Positions 49,315 through 59,451 of a DNA stretch of 64,000 nucleotides are shown in pieces. The stretch is from Aureobasidium sp. EXF-3400. Lineage: Eukaryota; Ascomycota; Dothideomycetes; Dothideales; Saccotheciaceae. Each line of letters starts with the position of its first letter. Within the stretch, counting starts at the first letter, position 1. The notes below the pieces were generated by a model. That model searched no databases. It was given only the letters and a program-made list of their open reading frames with translations, and had not been told where the DNA came from. The position numbers were made by a program, and so were the translations under genes. Location of the stretch: positions 1 through 64,000 of the forward strand of contig SWBL01000112.1 in NCBI GenBank assembly GCA_024195585.1, given 5' to 3'.

Positions 49315-51810
49315 ATGAGCGAATACTCGTCCGTCTTCAGTGTCAATGACAGGCTGGCCTTGATCGACACCGACACGGATGGCGAGAGCTTTATCAGCGA
49401 CCACTTCGACTCGCACAAGTACACCATGCCCGACCCATACACATACAGCCCCAATCGCAGCTCCCAGTCCACCCTCACCCCTCCCGACTCGTCAGACAGA
49501 AAACAAGACTACGATACTCTCGCCGGGGCAACCGATTCCGAAGCCTACAACAGCGACATCGACTACACTGCCTCTCTTTCGCGCACCGGCTCCGTTTCGA
49601 GCAGATACTCCATCTATTCCTTGTCGCGCGTCAGTTTCGCCAGTCAACTCGCCCAGCTCAGCTCCATCCAACTCCCCGATGCAACCTCGTTGTCCGCACG
49701 TATATCATGCATGCCCACCTCGGCCAGCGCCGCCAACGCCCTGAAAGACTCGTCGGACCAGATAAGACGCTGGATCCGAAATGCACATACCGTCCTAGAA
49801 GGCCTGGACGCTGAAGATGATGTTGAGTGGGCCGCTGCTGGAGGAAGAGAAGGACTGGACCACGTCGACCGTGCCATTGGTCGCTTCGACAAGGTCGTCA
49901 AACTTTACATACTCTCGGTTGAAGAGCTGCATCTGAGACAGGATATTGCCACTTTACCAAAGGATCAGCTTCAGGCTAGTGCCGACGACATGGATATCGT
50001 CATCAAGGAATGGCAAAACATCAAGGACTCATTAGCTGGTGTGAAGGAGCAGGTCGAGATTGCCATGGAATGGGAAGAGCTATCCACCTCTGTCGGCACC
50101 GGAATTGCTCTCGAGCTCGATGACCTAGCTGGCCTGGTATTCGAGATGGAAGAGCAGAGACATCAGTCCGTCACGTCTAGCTCAGCCAACGCTGACCAGC
50201 ACGTTGACATTGATGAGTTGAAGCACATCGTCGACGAAAAGGCCGGCACTAGCAAAGCCGCCCCCAATCCTCGTCTGAGTCTACCTGCTCCTTTTTCGCC
50301 TACATCGGCATTGCAGGCCTCTCCTACCGTAGTGAACATGGAAGACAACTTGCTCGCTCTATTCGCCCGCATGCAGCCTCTAAGAGCGTCTCTAGACTTC
50401 TTACCCATGCGACTATCTGTCTTTCATTGCAGAGGCAACACCGTGTTTCCCACCGCTTGTCTAAACTTGGAAGCCAGAAGAGATGCCCTCGAGGCTCAAT
50501 GGAAGAAGCTTGAGGCCGATGCCGAAGCCCTACGTCGTGAATTGGGCGAAGATCGATGGCTTCTGGTCTTCCGAAATGCTGGCAAACAGGCCCTGAAGAT
50601 GTGTCAGTCGGTTTCGAGAAGCGTAGAAAAGCTTGCAACAGCTCTTGATCGCGATGAACAGCATACAGACACAGCTGCGCTAGCGAAGAAAATTGAGAGC
50701 TACGAAGCAAAGAAGAACCATTACGGCACTGCCATCGAAAGAGTGCTTGCCATCATTGACCGTGGCGTGCTTGATCGACTGACCGTCAACGGGGAAATTC
50801 TAGGTCTTCAGTCCGACATGAAAAGAAAGTGGGCGAGCATTCTGGCCGAAATGCGAGAGCTGGACTCACGCTTGCTAGGAGTGAACTTCGACCTGAGGAA
50901 TCAGCAACTACGGGATTCTGTCAGTACCATTGTCTCATCCGAGCACTCAATGACCAGCAGTTTTATGGACACGCCTAGGAGCTCGTCAGCCTCATCCGTC
51001 AGTCGACCTGATATGACACCCAGACGCTCTTCTCGCTTCACTCGCTTTGTCAGTGCTATCCCACGCCGTACCCCACAGTCGAAGCCTAAGGACTCGAAAC
51101 CATCTCTCAATTACAAGACTTCGCGAAGCAACTTGGCTTCTGGTGGAGCTACGTACACGCCTTACACACCTCCACCTGCAGTAGACCCTCTCATCCGCCA
51201 GTTCAAGGCTCCAGAAAACAAACCCCGATGGAACATTGCAACCAATCCGAGGAGCACGTCTCTCAACTCACTCCATCCCCCGTCATCTGAGTCTTCCACA
51301 AATCGTAGAGTCACGCTGCGTCACCGACCTACAACTCCACACTCTGCGGGCTCTAAAATTCCAACCCCAAGTTCGTTTAGCCGCAGTACAAACTCGCCTG
51401 CACCCTACTCTCCAGCTACACCTTCAAAAAGGCATGTCTCGACACCTGCAAGTTCGCCATTAACCCCGCGTGCGCAGAGTTCACTGGCACATTCGTCTTT
51501 CTCCAGCAGCGCGAAACCTCGGTCATCGTCCTCTTCACTACTACCTGGCGTGTACCCACCAAGAGCACCATCCTCGCTTCGCAAAACCAGCTACCTGTCG
51601 CCCACACTAGGCGACCATGACGAGAACGGAGATTGTGCAAACACTGAGAGACTGGCGCCTAGACGACAGATAAGAGCTGCAAGTGCTATGAGCCATGGCG
51701 GTGCAGAAAGAAAGACCAGTGGTAACCTATTTGGTTTCTCGAGGACCAAGCAAGGTAGAAGCGGTAGTAGACTCGACACTGCCGCCTCTGCAGATGCGGT
51801 ACGTGAGTGA
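49315..51810 (+). CDS. Kar9-like karyogamy / spindle-orientation protein
   Basis: A single exon of 831 codons. After a disordered Ser/Thr-rich N-terminus (~100 aa), the helical KAR9 domain spans about residues 120-545. It includes RFDKVVKLYILSVEELHLRQDIA, LRASLDFLPMRLS and WKKLEADAEALRRELGEDRW, all characteristic of fungal KAR9 proteins. The C-terminal ~280 residues are Ser/Pro/Arg-rich and disordered. They include SKIP at residues 680-683, matching the SxIP motif by which partners bind EB1/Bim1 at microtubule plus ends. In yeast Kar9 links Bim1 to Myo2 to orient the spindle. The last codons (GCG GTACGTGAG) could also be a splice donor, so a short extra 3' exon is possible. Confidence 0.88.
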   Translation: MSEYSSVFSVNDRLALIDTDTDGESFISDHFDSHKYTMPDPYTYSPNRSSQSTLTPPDSSDRKQDYDTLAGATDSEAYNSDIDYTASLSRTGSVSSRYSIYSLSRVSFASQLAQLSSIQLPDATSLSARISCMPTSASAANALKDSSDQIRRWIRNAHTVLEGLDAEDDVEWAAAGGREGLDHVDRAIGRFDKVVKLYILSVEELHLRQDIATLPKDQLQASADDMDIVIKEWQNIKDSLAGVKEQVEIAMEWEELSTSVGTGIALELDDLAGLVFEMEEQRHQSVTSSSANADQHVDIDELKHIVDEKAGTSKAAPNPRLSLPAPFSPTSALQASPTVVNMEDNLLALFARMQPLRASLDFLPMRLSVFHCRGNTVFPTACLNLEARRDALEAQWKKLEADAEALRRELGEDRWLLVFRNAGKQALKMCQSVSRSVEKLATALDRDEQHTDTAALAKKIESYEAKKNHYGTAIERVLAIIDRGVLDRLTVNGEILGLQSDMKRKWASILAEMRELDSRLLGVNFDLRNQQLRDSVSTIVSSEHSMTSSFMDTPRSSSASSVSRPDMTPRRSSRFTRFVSAIPRRTPQSKPKDSKPSLNYKTSRSNLASGGATYTPYTPPPAVDPLIRQFKAPENKPRWNIATNPRSTSLNSLHPPSSESSTNRRVTLRHRPTTPHSAGSKIPTPSSFSRSTNSPAPYSPATPSKRHVSTPASSPLTPRAQSSLAHSSFSSSAKPRSSSSSLLPGVYPPRAPSSLRKTSYLSPTLGDHDENGDCANTERLAPRRQIRAASAMSHGGAERKTSGNLFGFSRTKQGRSGSRLDTAASADAVRE

Positions 51811-52429
51811 GTAGCCAGCAGGCGAGTTTAGCAATGATATCATGACAGGATCAGGTGTTCAAGGGGTTTGTAGTTGCACATGGGTAGGGAATATTAGCAT
51901 AACAGAAGGGCCACAGTGGTGGAATCAGAGATTGGATTCGTATCCTATCACTACTACATCATCGATCCAGCAATGCTATCAGTTCAGGATTGAGCTTTTC
52001 ATATGAATAATCGTGCACCTTCATTGAACTTGACAGGAAGCTCAAAGCAAAGGCTTGCGGGAACATGAAGTCGGATGGCAACATCTTTCCCATGCGCTAA
52101 ATCGTCATAGTAATAGCTGTTAACATGCAGAATGTTAACCTCACTGAAGGTGTGGCTAGTGAAACAGTGTATCTACTGAATTTAACCAAAGCATCTTGCC
52201 TGAAAGTCCTATGTGCAATACGTCTGATGATTTAAATCAAGTAGGAAATTCGTGCAGAGGATTGTTTGTTCATTCCGCATCTTCCAAGCTAGCGTTTGCG
52301 AGGGGCGTCGTCCGGAGAGAGTGCGGTGTTCTGCCGGTCGAGCAACAACATCGCTGAGGAAAACTCTGATGACAACAAACACAACCACCACAATTTCTTG
52401 AGATCAGATAACAGTCCATCAACACAGTC
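51811..52429. other. Intergenic spacer with a possible decayed MITE end
   Basis: About 620 bp. At 52082-52130 the sequence CATCTTTCCCATGCGCTAAA followed by ATAGCTGTTAACATGCA resembles a degenerate family terminus plus its subterminal GTAGCTATCGAAATGCA. No convincing opposite end was found. Confidence 0.35.
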
Positions 52430-54118
52430 ATGGACGCATCAGCACTACAAAAGTCGCGCCGTCGCGCCAATCCTTCAAAAAAGCCCAAGGGAAACCCTAA
52501 CAAGCGTCCCAAGACTGATGAACCAAGAGAGCAGAACCGCAACCAAGGAAACGTTGCTGCTGTTCCTCTTGCGCCTGTAGCGCCGCTCTCCATCCCAGTG
52601 CCGTCTGATTCAATGAGATTCACCGACCTGAAGAACTTGCTGGACCCGCTGTTACTGAAGACAATCACTGATGATCTCAAATTCGACCACATGATGCCCG
52701 TGCAGGAGGCCACTCTTCACGAATTGCTAGAGAAGCGTATTGACTGTCTGGCTCAGGCCAAGACTGGAACTGGAAAGACAATTGCCTTCCTTCTTCCCGC
52801 TATTCAGACTCTGATCAACAAGAACAAGCCTCGTGGATCTGGAATTTCTCTGCTAGTCATCTCGCCCACTCGTGAACTTGCCATGCAGATTGCGAAGGAG
52901 GCATCAAACTTGCTTCAACGTCTGCCGCAGTTCAAAGTGTCTATTGCAATTGGCGGAACCAACAAGGACAAGGAGGAGCGCGACATCCTTAGAGGACATG
53001 GCTGCGACATTCTCATTGCTACTCCTGGCCGTCTCTATGATCACCTTGGAAACCAACAAATCATACAGTCATTCCGTAACCTCGATACTCTGGTCTTGGA
53101 CGAAGCTGACAGACTACTGGATATGGGATTCATGGAGGACCTCAAGAAGATCATCAGATGCTTGCCCGACAAGGAGCAATCGAAGCGCCAGGGAATGCTT
53201 TTCTCGGCCACCATCGCACCTCACGTTCAACAGTTCGCCCACCTCGTCCTCGCGTCTGGATACAAGTTCATCTCTACCATTCCTGCAGGCGAAGCCCAGA
53301 TCCATCAGCGTGTGCCGCAACTCCTTGTCACAGTCGAGTCATGGGCTCAGGTTGTTCCCGCCATGGTTGCGTCCATCAAGTCTGAGTGCAACCTCATTGG
53401 CCCTGCTGAGTTCAAGGCGATTGTCTTTGCACCCACAGCAGCACTTGCCGATTTCTACCACGATGTTCTCTCACAAATTCCTGGTCTGCCCTACGCAAGC
53501 GTACTCCACGCCAGAGTCAGCCAGTCGCGCCGTACAAAGGTGACAAACGACTTCCGTGAAGCCAGCAGTGCCATCCTCGTTGCCACCGATGTCGTTGCCC
53601 GTGGTCTCGACTTCCCTGGTGTTTCAAACGTCTTCCAGGTTGGTCTCCCTGCAGACAAGGAGTCTTACATCCATCGTTTGGGCCGTACAGCACGCGCAGG
53701 CAAAGAGGGCAGATCCGTCTTCATCGTGACCGAGCCTGAGTCTTTCTTCCCTCGTCACATTCTCAAGGCCATCACCTTCGAGACCGCCAACCCCGATTTT
53801 GCATCTGTGGCACCCCAAGTCGAGGCCATTGTCAACAAGTACGAAGCCAAGGGAAAGACTTACCAAGCATGGCTGGGCTTCTACAAGGCTCATGCTAGAG
53901 CCATGAGATGGAATGACGACCAGCTCGTTGCCGAGGCCAACAAGTTCGCCATCGAGGCTCTGAAATGCGACGAGATCCCTGGTCTGGAGAGAAAGACCGT
54001 GGGCAAGATGGGGCTGAAGGGTGCAAGAGGTTTGAACATTGTTGCCAACTTGCCGCAAAAGTCAGGTGGAGGTCGCGGCGCTGGTGGCGGTAGAGCCAAG
54101 GGTCCTGCTGCCAGATAA
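52430..54118 (+). CDS. DEAD-box ATP-dependent RNA helicase, Mss116-like
   Basis: A single exon of 562 codons. A basic N-terminus (KSRRRANPSKKPKGNPNKRPK) precedes the helicase core. Motifs appear in order: Q-motif region (DHMMPVQEATL), I AKTGTGKT, Ia PTRELA, TPGRL, II DEAD, III SAT, then the second RecA domain with VATDVVARGLDFPGV and VI HRLGRTARAG. The C-terminal extension (AWLGFYKAHARAMRW) matches the Mss116/CYT-19 group, which chaperones mitochondrial group I and II introns. The N-terminus is not an obvious presequence and resembles a nucleolar signal, so localisation is open. The C-terminal Gly/Arg tail (GGGRGAGGGRAKG) is RGG-like and should bind RNA. Confidence 0.92.
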   Translation: MDASALQKSRRRANPSKKPKGNPNKRPKTDEPREQNRNQGNVAAVPLAPVAPLSIPVPSDSMRFTDLKNLLDPLLLKTITDDLKFDHMMPVQEATLHELLEKRIDCLAQAKTGTGKTIAFLLPAIQTLINKNKPRGSGISLLVISPTRELAMQIAKEASNLLQRLPQFKVSIAIGGTNKDKEERDILRGHGCDILIATPGRLYDHLGNQQIIQSFRNLDTLVLDEADRLLDMGFMEDLKKIIRCLPDKEQSKRQGMLFSATIAPHVQQFAHLVLASGYKFISTIPAGEAQIHQRVPQLLVTVESWAQVVPAMVASIKSECNLIGPAEFKAIVFAPTAALADFYHDVLSQIPGLPYASVLHARVSQSRRTKVTNDFREASSAILVATDVVARGLDFPGVSNVFQVGLPADKESYIHRLGRTARAGKEGRSVFIVTEPESFFPRHILKAITFETANPDFASVAPQVEAIVNKYEAKGKTYQAWLGFYKAHARAMRWNDDQLVAEANKFAIEALKCDEIPGLERKTVGKMGLKGARGLNIVANLPQKSGGGRGAGGGRAKGPAAR

Positions 54119-55014
54119 GAAGGAATGCGTAGCGAGAATGAAGCGCATATTACTCGTCGTTGAGTCACGAAGGCAGGGCACCTAAGAGCGAACACAGAGC
54201 TGGGTGAACATAGAGCTTGTTTTTCAAATAGATGATACCCCAAAAGCATTAGAAGGAGGCCTAAATGAAGCGCATTTCAATGAAGTTGCAAGCTTCTTGA
54301 AGAGAAGACGGCTTTTGGTCATGTGAAGTATGAGAATACACAAAAGAGGGCGACTAAAGACATCCTTGCCATGAAAGACCGTCATACTCTCGCGTTTCAA
54401 TATGGTCGCGCTGTCATATAAAATGACCCAACCCAGACACTTCTTCAACACCTATCACAACCATGCGTTTACGCAGTCACTGGTCCGTAACCTATTGTAA
54501 TCTACAGGCTCATTTCTGCATAATCAAAACAGTATATGCAAGCTGCATCACGAGCAAGAGAAATCAATTCTAGTTTCGAGAGACTAGGGGGAGAAAAAAG
54601 GCAGATATATCCAGACTAGTTATCACGTGGACATGCGCGTGAGCTTACCGCTTTGAGCTAGAGTGTCTCTACGAGAGCACAAGAAGCGAAGAGGTACTTC
54701 TTGTCACCAAGAACGAGATGGACATCCGTGAGGTGGTGATCAATTTTGATGTCTAGGTCAGACTCGTCGCATCTCATAGAGGCAGCTGTCTGACCAGTGA
54801 GCCTAGGACATACTGATTCACTAACTTGGTCGACTAACGTGTACTGCGCCAAAAGAAAGAACTATAGCACGACCATATATGATTGAGATGAGCGTTCTAT
54901 ATGAAGGTGTAGCCATAGAGTGTGCTTGAACCAGATGTCCTCTAAGGTATCTATTCTTAAAGGGTTGTTTGTGGTATACGGTAGGGCCGGGGGTTAGGGT
55001 GAGAGTTACTCTAG

Positions 55015-55227
55015 AGAGCAAAAGTGCAAAAGTCTGTGACTTCCTTCGTACTCCCACTGCAGTAAAGAGTTAAGTATATACTCTAAAAAGACACCAATAT
55101 GTTCGAGAATAGAGACGGGGCCATAGAGAGCCGATAGATTGCCGCCTCTTAATGGGCACTGTCCTAGTCCTAAAGTATTATGCATCGTTAAAGCTGCATG
55201 CGTTACATACTTTAGCACACGGGGAGG
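55015..55227. mobile_element. MITE, long subfamily, inverted (about 213 bp)
   Basis: The right end CTTTAGCACACGGGGAGG is a perfect family terminus. The left end is degraded (CAAAAGTGCAAAAGTCTGTG). Reverse-complemented, it matches the 25071-25283 copy along nearly its whole length, including TGTAACGCATGCAGCT and the AGAGGCGGCAATCTATCGGC block, by eye well above 75% identity. No AT border remains on the right. Confidence 0.85.
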
Positions 55228-55517
55228 AGGTGAATCAGGCATGAGTGTGTGGGGATGAGCCAGTACATGGATAATTTAGGGTGACCAAACCCGGCAGGTC
55301 CAGGAAGTCAACAAGCAGGTTGCAAATCCCGAACCCACTTCCCCAGACCCCGAAGCGAATAGCGCGACAGAAGTTAAATAACGCAGGGACTCAAGAATAG
55401 GTTGAGACATCAACGAGAAGGAAGCGATGTAACAATGGTTCCCAAAAAAAAAAAAAGTACGGTTGAGCAAAAGTGGATTCAATATTATGTTCGGTGTGGC
55501 GATCTAGACCAGAAACT

Positions 55518-55610
55518 CCCTCTCCATGCTAATATGTAACGCGCGTAGCTATACTATTGCACAATGCTACGGATTGAAGAAAGGACATCGCCTATCGCAA
55601 GGTGATAACT
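55518..55610. mobile_element. Decayed MITE fragment
   Basis: CTCCATGCTAATATGTAACG and the following CGCGTAGCTATAC plus GCACAATGCTACGGATT resemble the left half of the long-subfamily element. The right half is not clearly recognisable beyond about 55610, although scattered similarity may continue. Confidence 0.6.
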
Positions 55611-56307
55611 TGAGGGCTTTCTTTGGCTGTCTCTGCTTTCATAAGCAGTTGTGCAGTTTTGCACTCTATACTTGAGCCTACGCCATCGCTGGAGGGCGTC
55701 ACAGTGTCCTGAAGTCCGCGGCTCACAAGACACGCTGTCAAGTCGGCAAAAATGTCATGTCGACGGCTTGCAGCTCTTAGAACGGTGATGCGTGAGCGAA
55801 AGAAACGCAATCCGGTGCAGGATTATTAGGATCGACCACATATGAAAATCCGTAACCCTCGAAGGGCATGCTTGCCGAAAGGATCGTTGACCACATGCTC
55901 CCTCGACACTCGGATATGGCCCATCCCGCTGAGAACGACGAAGTCAAGGGATAATGGTTGGTGTTGGGACGCAGGACAGGAGGCATCGGTTCAGCGGTCC
56001 GTCTGTGCCAAACGCAAGGCCCCAGTCTGTTGGGTCACGGCCGTAGAGCTGAGGGTTCTGGCACGAGAAGCCAAATGGTCCAGAAAACTCCCTGTGATGA
56101 TCACAAAGCACTTGAGATCGAGATTCGTGTAGGATCCGAACATGGAAAGCTCGAGAAACGTATACTCAATAGTGGATGTAGAAGCGTGCTCGATCATGAA
56201 ACGCCGTGGTATTAGTAGTCCAAACCCCTTGTGCGTGCGCGCACGGCCCCAAACTCCGATGATCCTCAAGACCCAAGAAACAGACTACAAGGAAAGTCGG
56301 GTTTGAA

Positions 56308-57192
56308 TCATGATCCAGCATCGATGAGTTGTTGAACAACCCCACATCCCTCGCAGTTGACAAGTCGTCGCAACGCCTCAACTGTCATGCGTAACTCTGC
56401 ATTGCGCTTCTCCACCTCGTCGTTCTGAGTAGATAGCTGACGCATGTACTCGGCCGCATGAGCAATCACGCCGGCCTTGCTGAGGGGTCTGATGCCGTTA
56501 TTGGAGGCAGCAGCAGCATTCTGTGACGCGCTAGCAGATGCGTAGGTGGGGCCAATGTCCTCCATATCGAGGTTCAGGCATGGCGATGTCGTTGAGGGAA
56601 CTGCTGCACGCAACTGCTCGATTTGTGTGTTGAGATTCTCACGATAACGGCGCTCAATCACATGATGTGGTAGTCTCTTTTCCTTGGGTGCAGGTTTGAC
56701 CGCGGGTGCCTCGTCGAGCGTATCGTAGGCGGTGTCGGTGCGGGCACGCTTCAGACTAGGGCGGGCATCGAATGGCGGCGAGTCGGCAGGAATGACAATC
56801 TCGGTTGTGGGGGTATCATTGCGCGAAGAAATCGATATTGCGTCTGTGGTTGTGTGGTTGGCCGTGGTATTGTTGTTGCTTAGGCTTGTGCCGGGGTTGC
56901 ACACAGTTTGACCGGCGGATCGCGCCGAACCGTTCTGCGGCATGTTGCGAGGGCAGAGTGGCGAGTTCCAACAGTCGAAGGGCAGTCCGGCAGGACGCTG
57001 TGCTGCTCGTTGTCTTCCGGTTTCGCAAATGCTGAGACCAGTCTCGGCGGGCTGTTGTTGCCATGATGTTCTGGGTGTTGTGAAATCCGACTCATTGTGC
57101 TGTTGTTCGGATCGTGCGGCCATGGCGACACTGTCGAAGCGCTTTCGGTTCATGACCTGGGCGTCTTGCTGCTCGATGTACTGTGCACACAT
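56308..57192 (-). CDS. bHLH transcription factor, SREBP-like (1)
   Basis: The frame from ATG 57192 encodes 294 aa in one exon. A disordered Asn/Thr/Pro-rich N-terminus precedes a basic helix-loop-helix (PHHVIERRYRENLNTQIEQL), a long loop and helix 2 (PLSKAGVIAHAAEYMRQL). It ends with a leucine-rich coiled coil and CEGCGVVQQLID. The Tyr in ERRYRENLN is the SREBP-class signature, which allows binding to sterol regulatory elements as well as E-boxes. The transmembrane segments of true SREBPs are absent, so this is a soluble member. It is divergent from a similar gene at 58122, sharing a 0.9-kb upstream region. Confidence 0.87.
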   Translation of the reverse strand: MCAQYIEQQDAQVMNRKRFDSVAMAARSEQQHNESDFTTPRTSWQQQPAETGLSICETGRQRAAQRPAGLPFDCWNSPLCPRNMPQNGSARSAGQTVCNPGTSLSNNNTTANHTTTDAISISSRNDTPTTEIVIPADSPPFDARPSLKRARTDTAYDTLDEAPAVKPAPKEKRLPHHVIERRYRENLNTQIEQLRAAVPSTTSPCLNLDMEDIGPTYASASASQNAAAASNNGIRPLSKAGVIAHAAEYMRQLSTQNDEVEKRNAELRMTVEALRRLVNCEGCGVVQQLIDAGS

Positions 57193-58121
57193 GATTCTTT
57201 GGTGGGAGCGACGTGAAATACGAGATAAGTGACTCGAATCCGTGCACCGACTGTCTGGGACTGGAGGGAAGCACAAACACGACGGCTGGGAATGCCAAAG
57301 CAACGATCAGGTCCCAACAGGATTGGGATTGCTTGCGTATGAAAGAAAAGGCTCGGTACAATTGGTGAGATTGGAGAGAAATCCACCTACCTTGGCCAGG
57401 GGCCTCTGGACAGTATATACGTGCACTCGAGGCATTGCTGCTGTCAACAGCTCCGGTTTGAACTCTGGGCAGACCCGCGGTGATGGGAGGCTACGACAGC
57501 TTGTTGTAGGAACGGGCAGCGTGCAAGGTCCAGTATCAGGTGATGGCCTGGACCAAGCAGTCAAACATCACGCCACTGCTCCCGCCTTTGTACTGTTGTA
57601 CCCACGCTAAGGCGTTCTCCTGCGACTTGCGAGCCTCCTGTTCCGGATCCACCCCCGTCGGCCAATCACGGGGTACTCTCGCGCTGCTTTGATAGGCGAC
57701 GCCAGGCAAAATGGCGACAGAAAAACCAATTCTCTAGGGCTCGGGCCAAACACCCATCCAGCCTTACGAGAAAGGACCGACGGCGTGTGCACTCGTCGCT
57801 GTCTTTACTCGAGTCGTGACACGGTGCGTCGGCTACGCAAATCCTGCCCTGTTACGGCTTCGACTGCCGTTGCTGGACGCTCTCAAAACTCGCTCCCCAC
57901 CCACTTTGACCTGCTAGATATCTATATACAACTGCTCTGTGCTGCTGCTGAGCTCCCGGCTTGGTTATTTGTGTCTCTTTCTCTGCTGTGCTGCACCTCA
58001 GTTCGAACATCCGTGTGTTGTGCGTCCGAGAGTGCCTGGACCTCTTTGTTTCCCCTCAATCCCTCAATCACCCGTTCTGCCCCCTCCATCACCAGATCAA
58101 TCACCAGACCTCGACACAAAC
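57193..58121. other. Shared upstream region of the two bHLH genes
   Basis: About 930 bp between divergent start codons. It contains a CCAAT-type motif (GGCCAATCACGG, near 57660) and the SRE-like site listed separately. A 122-codon plus-strand frame (57242-57610) lacks motifs and is not called. Confidence 0.5.
57566..57575 (+). promoter_or_regulatory. SRE-like motif ATCACGCCAC
   Basis: The motif fits ATCACNCCAC, the core of sterol regulatory elements bound by SREBP-type bHLH proteins with Tyr in the basic region. It lies between two genes encoding just such proteins, so auto- or cross-regulation is possible. A 10-mer can occur by chance. Confidence 0.3.
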
Positions 58122-59149
58122 ATGCCCTGGCGAAACTCGGACGCATACGGCTCGCAGCCATATGCCGCCTTTACTGATCCGAATGGCTTTAATTTTACCT
58201 TCGATGTGGGCTCAGACAACTTCATGAGCCCATATGCATTCCCTCATATGTCGCCTGATTCCGCATGTTAGTATACCCCCCTCGCTCCAAGCTTCACAGT
58301 ATCGTCACCATGGACCTTCTGCTATCATCCCCAAGTACCCCACGATACTCATACAGTCTTCCAGGGACACCAACCTCGCAGCAGTTCGCAACCTCGAATC
58401 AGTCAGATTCGTTGTCTCCGCTAGAAATCAACAACTTCACCTCTCCGACCCAGGATCAGGATCTGCAATATGCGCCATCCACAAATGCTTCTGTTCATTC
58501 TGATGGAAGCTCAATTCCTGCCTTCTCCATCCGTCATTCTTACCCAGATCAACAGAAGCCTTCGGCACAAATGATCGATTCCAGTAACTTGTCTCATGGC
58601 CAAAAACGCAGCTCTTCGTTCCTGGACTTTGAAGCACCTCAAGTTCCTGCCGAACCTGTTGGTGATCAACCTACCTCTTCAACATCATCTCCAGCTGTGC
58701 CTATCAAATCACGACAGAGCTCTAGTGCCGGTAGCCCCGAGGAAGCCTCTCAGCCCTCCGATGCTGCCGCTGCTCGCGTTCGCACAACAGACTCTGCAAA
58801 AGTACGACACAACATCGTAGAGCGACGATATCGTGAGAACATCAACGCACAAGTTGATGTATTACGCGATAGTATCGTCGCTACTGTTCACTCGAAAGAG
58901 GAGCAGCAAGGCGGATCGGCGTCTCGTCTAGGAGCTGATGAGCTCAAACGCCTCACCAAAGCCGCCGTCATCGCAGCGGCCACGAAACAAATCAGGCGTG
59001 CAAGGACTGAGAATGAGCGTCTGCTCGATGAACATCGCGCTCTGCAGGCCCAAATTCGAGAACTTGAGAGTCTGGTCAAGTGTGGAGATTGTCCGCTCAT
59101 GAAGCTGACGGTCGACCTCAGTCTGGAAAGCCCGACCCAGCCACCTTGA
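58122..59149 (+). CDS. bHLH transcription factor, SREBP-like (2)
   Basis: ATG 58122 opens a frame (MPWRNSDAYGSQPYAAF) that stops at about 58271. The main frame runs 58265-59149 (294 codons). The join is uncertain: donor-like GTTAGT at 58270 with the acceptor near 58366 keeps frame (about 98 nt) but skips a coding-looking stretch (SSPSTPRYSYSLPGTP). The only nearer acceptor would give a 33-nt intron. A start at 58265 or 58311 is also possible. The bHLH is RHNIVERRYRENINAQVDVL, again with the SREBP-type Tyr, followed by helix 2 (LKRLTKAAVIAAATKQI), a leucine zipper-like coiled coil and KCGDCPLMKL. The CxxC near the end parallels the other copy's CEGC, suggesting the two are related. Confidence 0.82.
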
Positions 59150-59229
59150 GCTGTACCGTGTGCGGCAGTGTCGCAGGCCAGGCTTCTGCTTTCCTCACCC
59201 AAATGCTACTTTGCGCCTGTACGCCATGT

Positions 59230-59451
59230 CCTGCTTGTACGCTGGAGACTGTCACAGTGTAGCTACAGAAATGCACAATAATTCCGGAAAGAATGTGGTC
59301 TCCACAGAGAGAGCCCCGACGAGGGTTTGCTCCATGGCCAAACTCATATTCAAAACACAACTGTGCATCTCTGTAGCTTACTATACCCTTGTGGCCCGTA
59401 CGGGGAAGAGGCCAATTGCGACATTGTGACAGTCTTTGACACAAGGGGAGG
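59230..59451. mobile_element. Decayed MITE, short subfamily with insertion
   Basis: The left end (CCTGCTTGTACGCTGGAGAC) is a mutated terminus that runs into the well-kept TGTCACAGTGTAGCTA block. The right end is GACAGTCTTTGACACAAGGG. A stretch of about 35 bp interrupts the right arm relative to the 23098-23277 copy. Confidence 0.75.

Larger units (their letters stand above)
54119..56307. other. Gene-poor, MITE-containing interval
   Basis: About 2.2 kb without a supported gene. It holds the MITE at 55015-55227, the fragment at 55518-55610, and an A-homopolymer of about 13 at 55442-55455. Other open frames are short and motif-free. Confidence 0.5.

Noticed and set aside
55270..55460. Possible retroelement 3' end with poly-A (13 A at about 55442)
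   Set aside because: No reverse transcriptase-like coding sequence or target duplication is visible; it may be a simple homopolymer.
57242..57610. 122-codon frame between the bHLH genes
   Set aside because: No recognisable motif and low-complexity Gly/Thr composition; promoter DNA is more likely.
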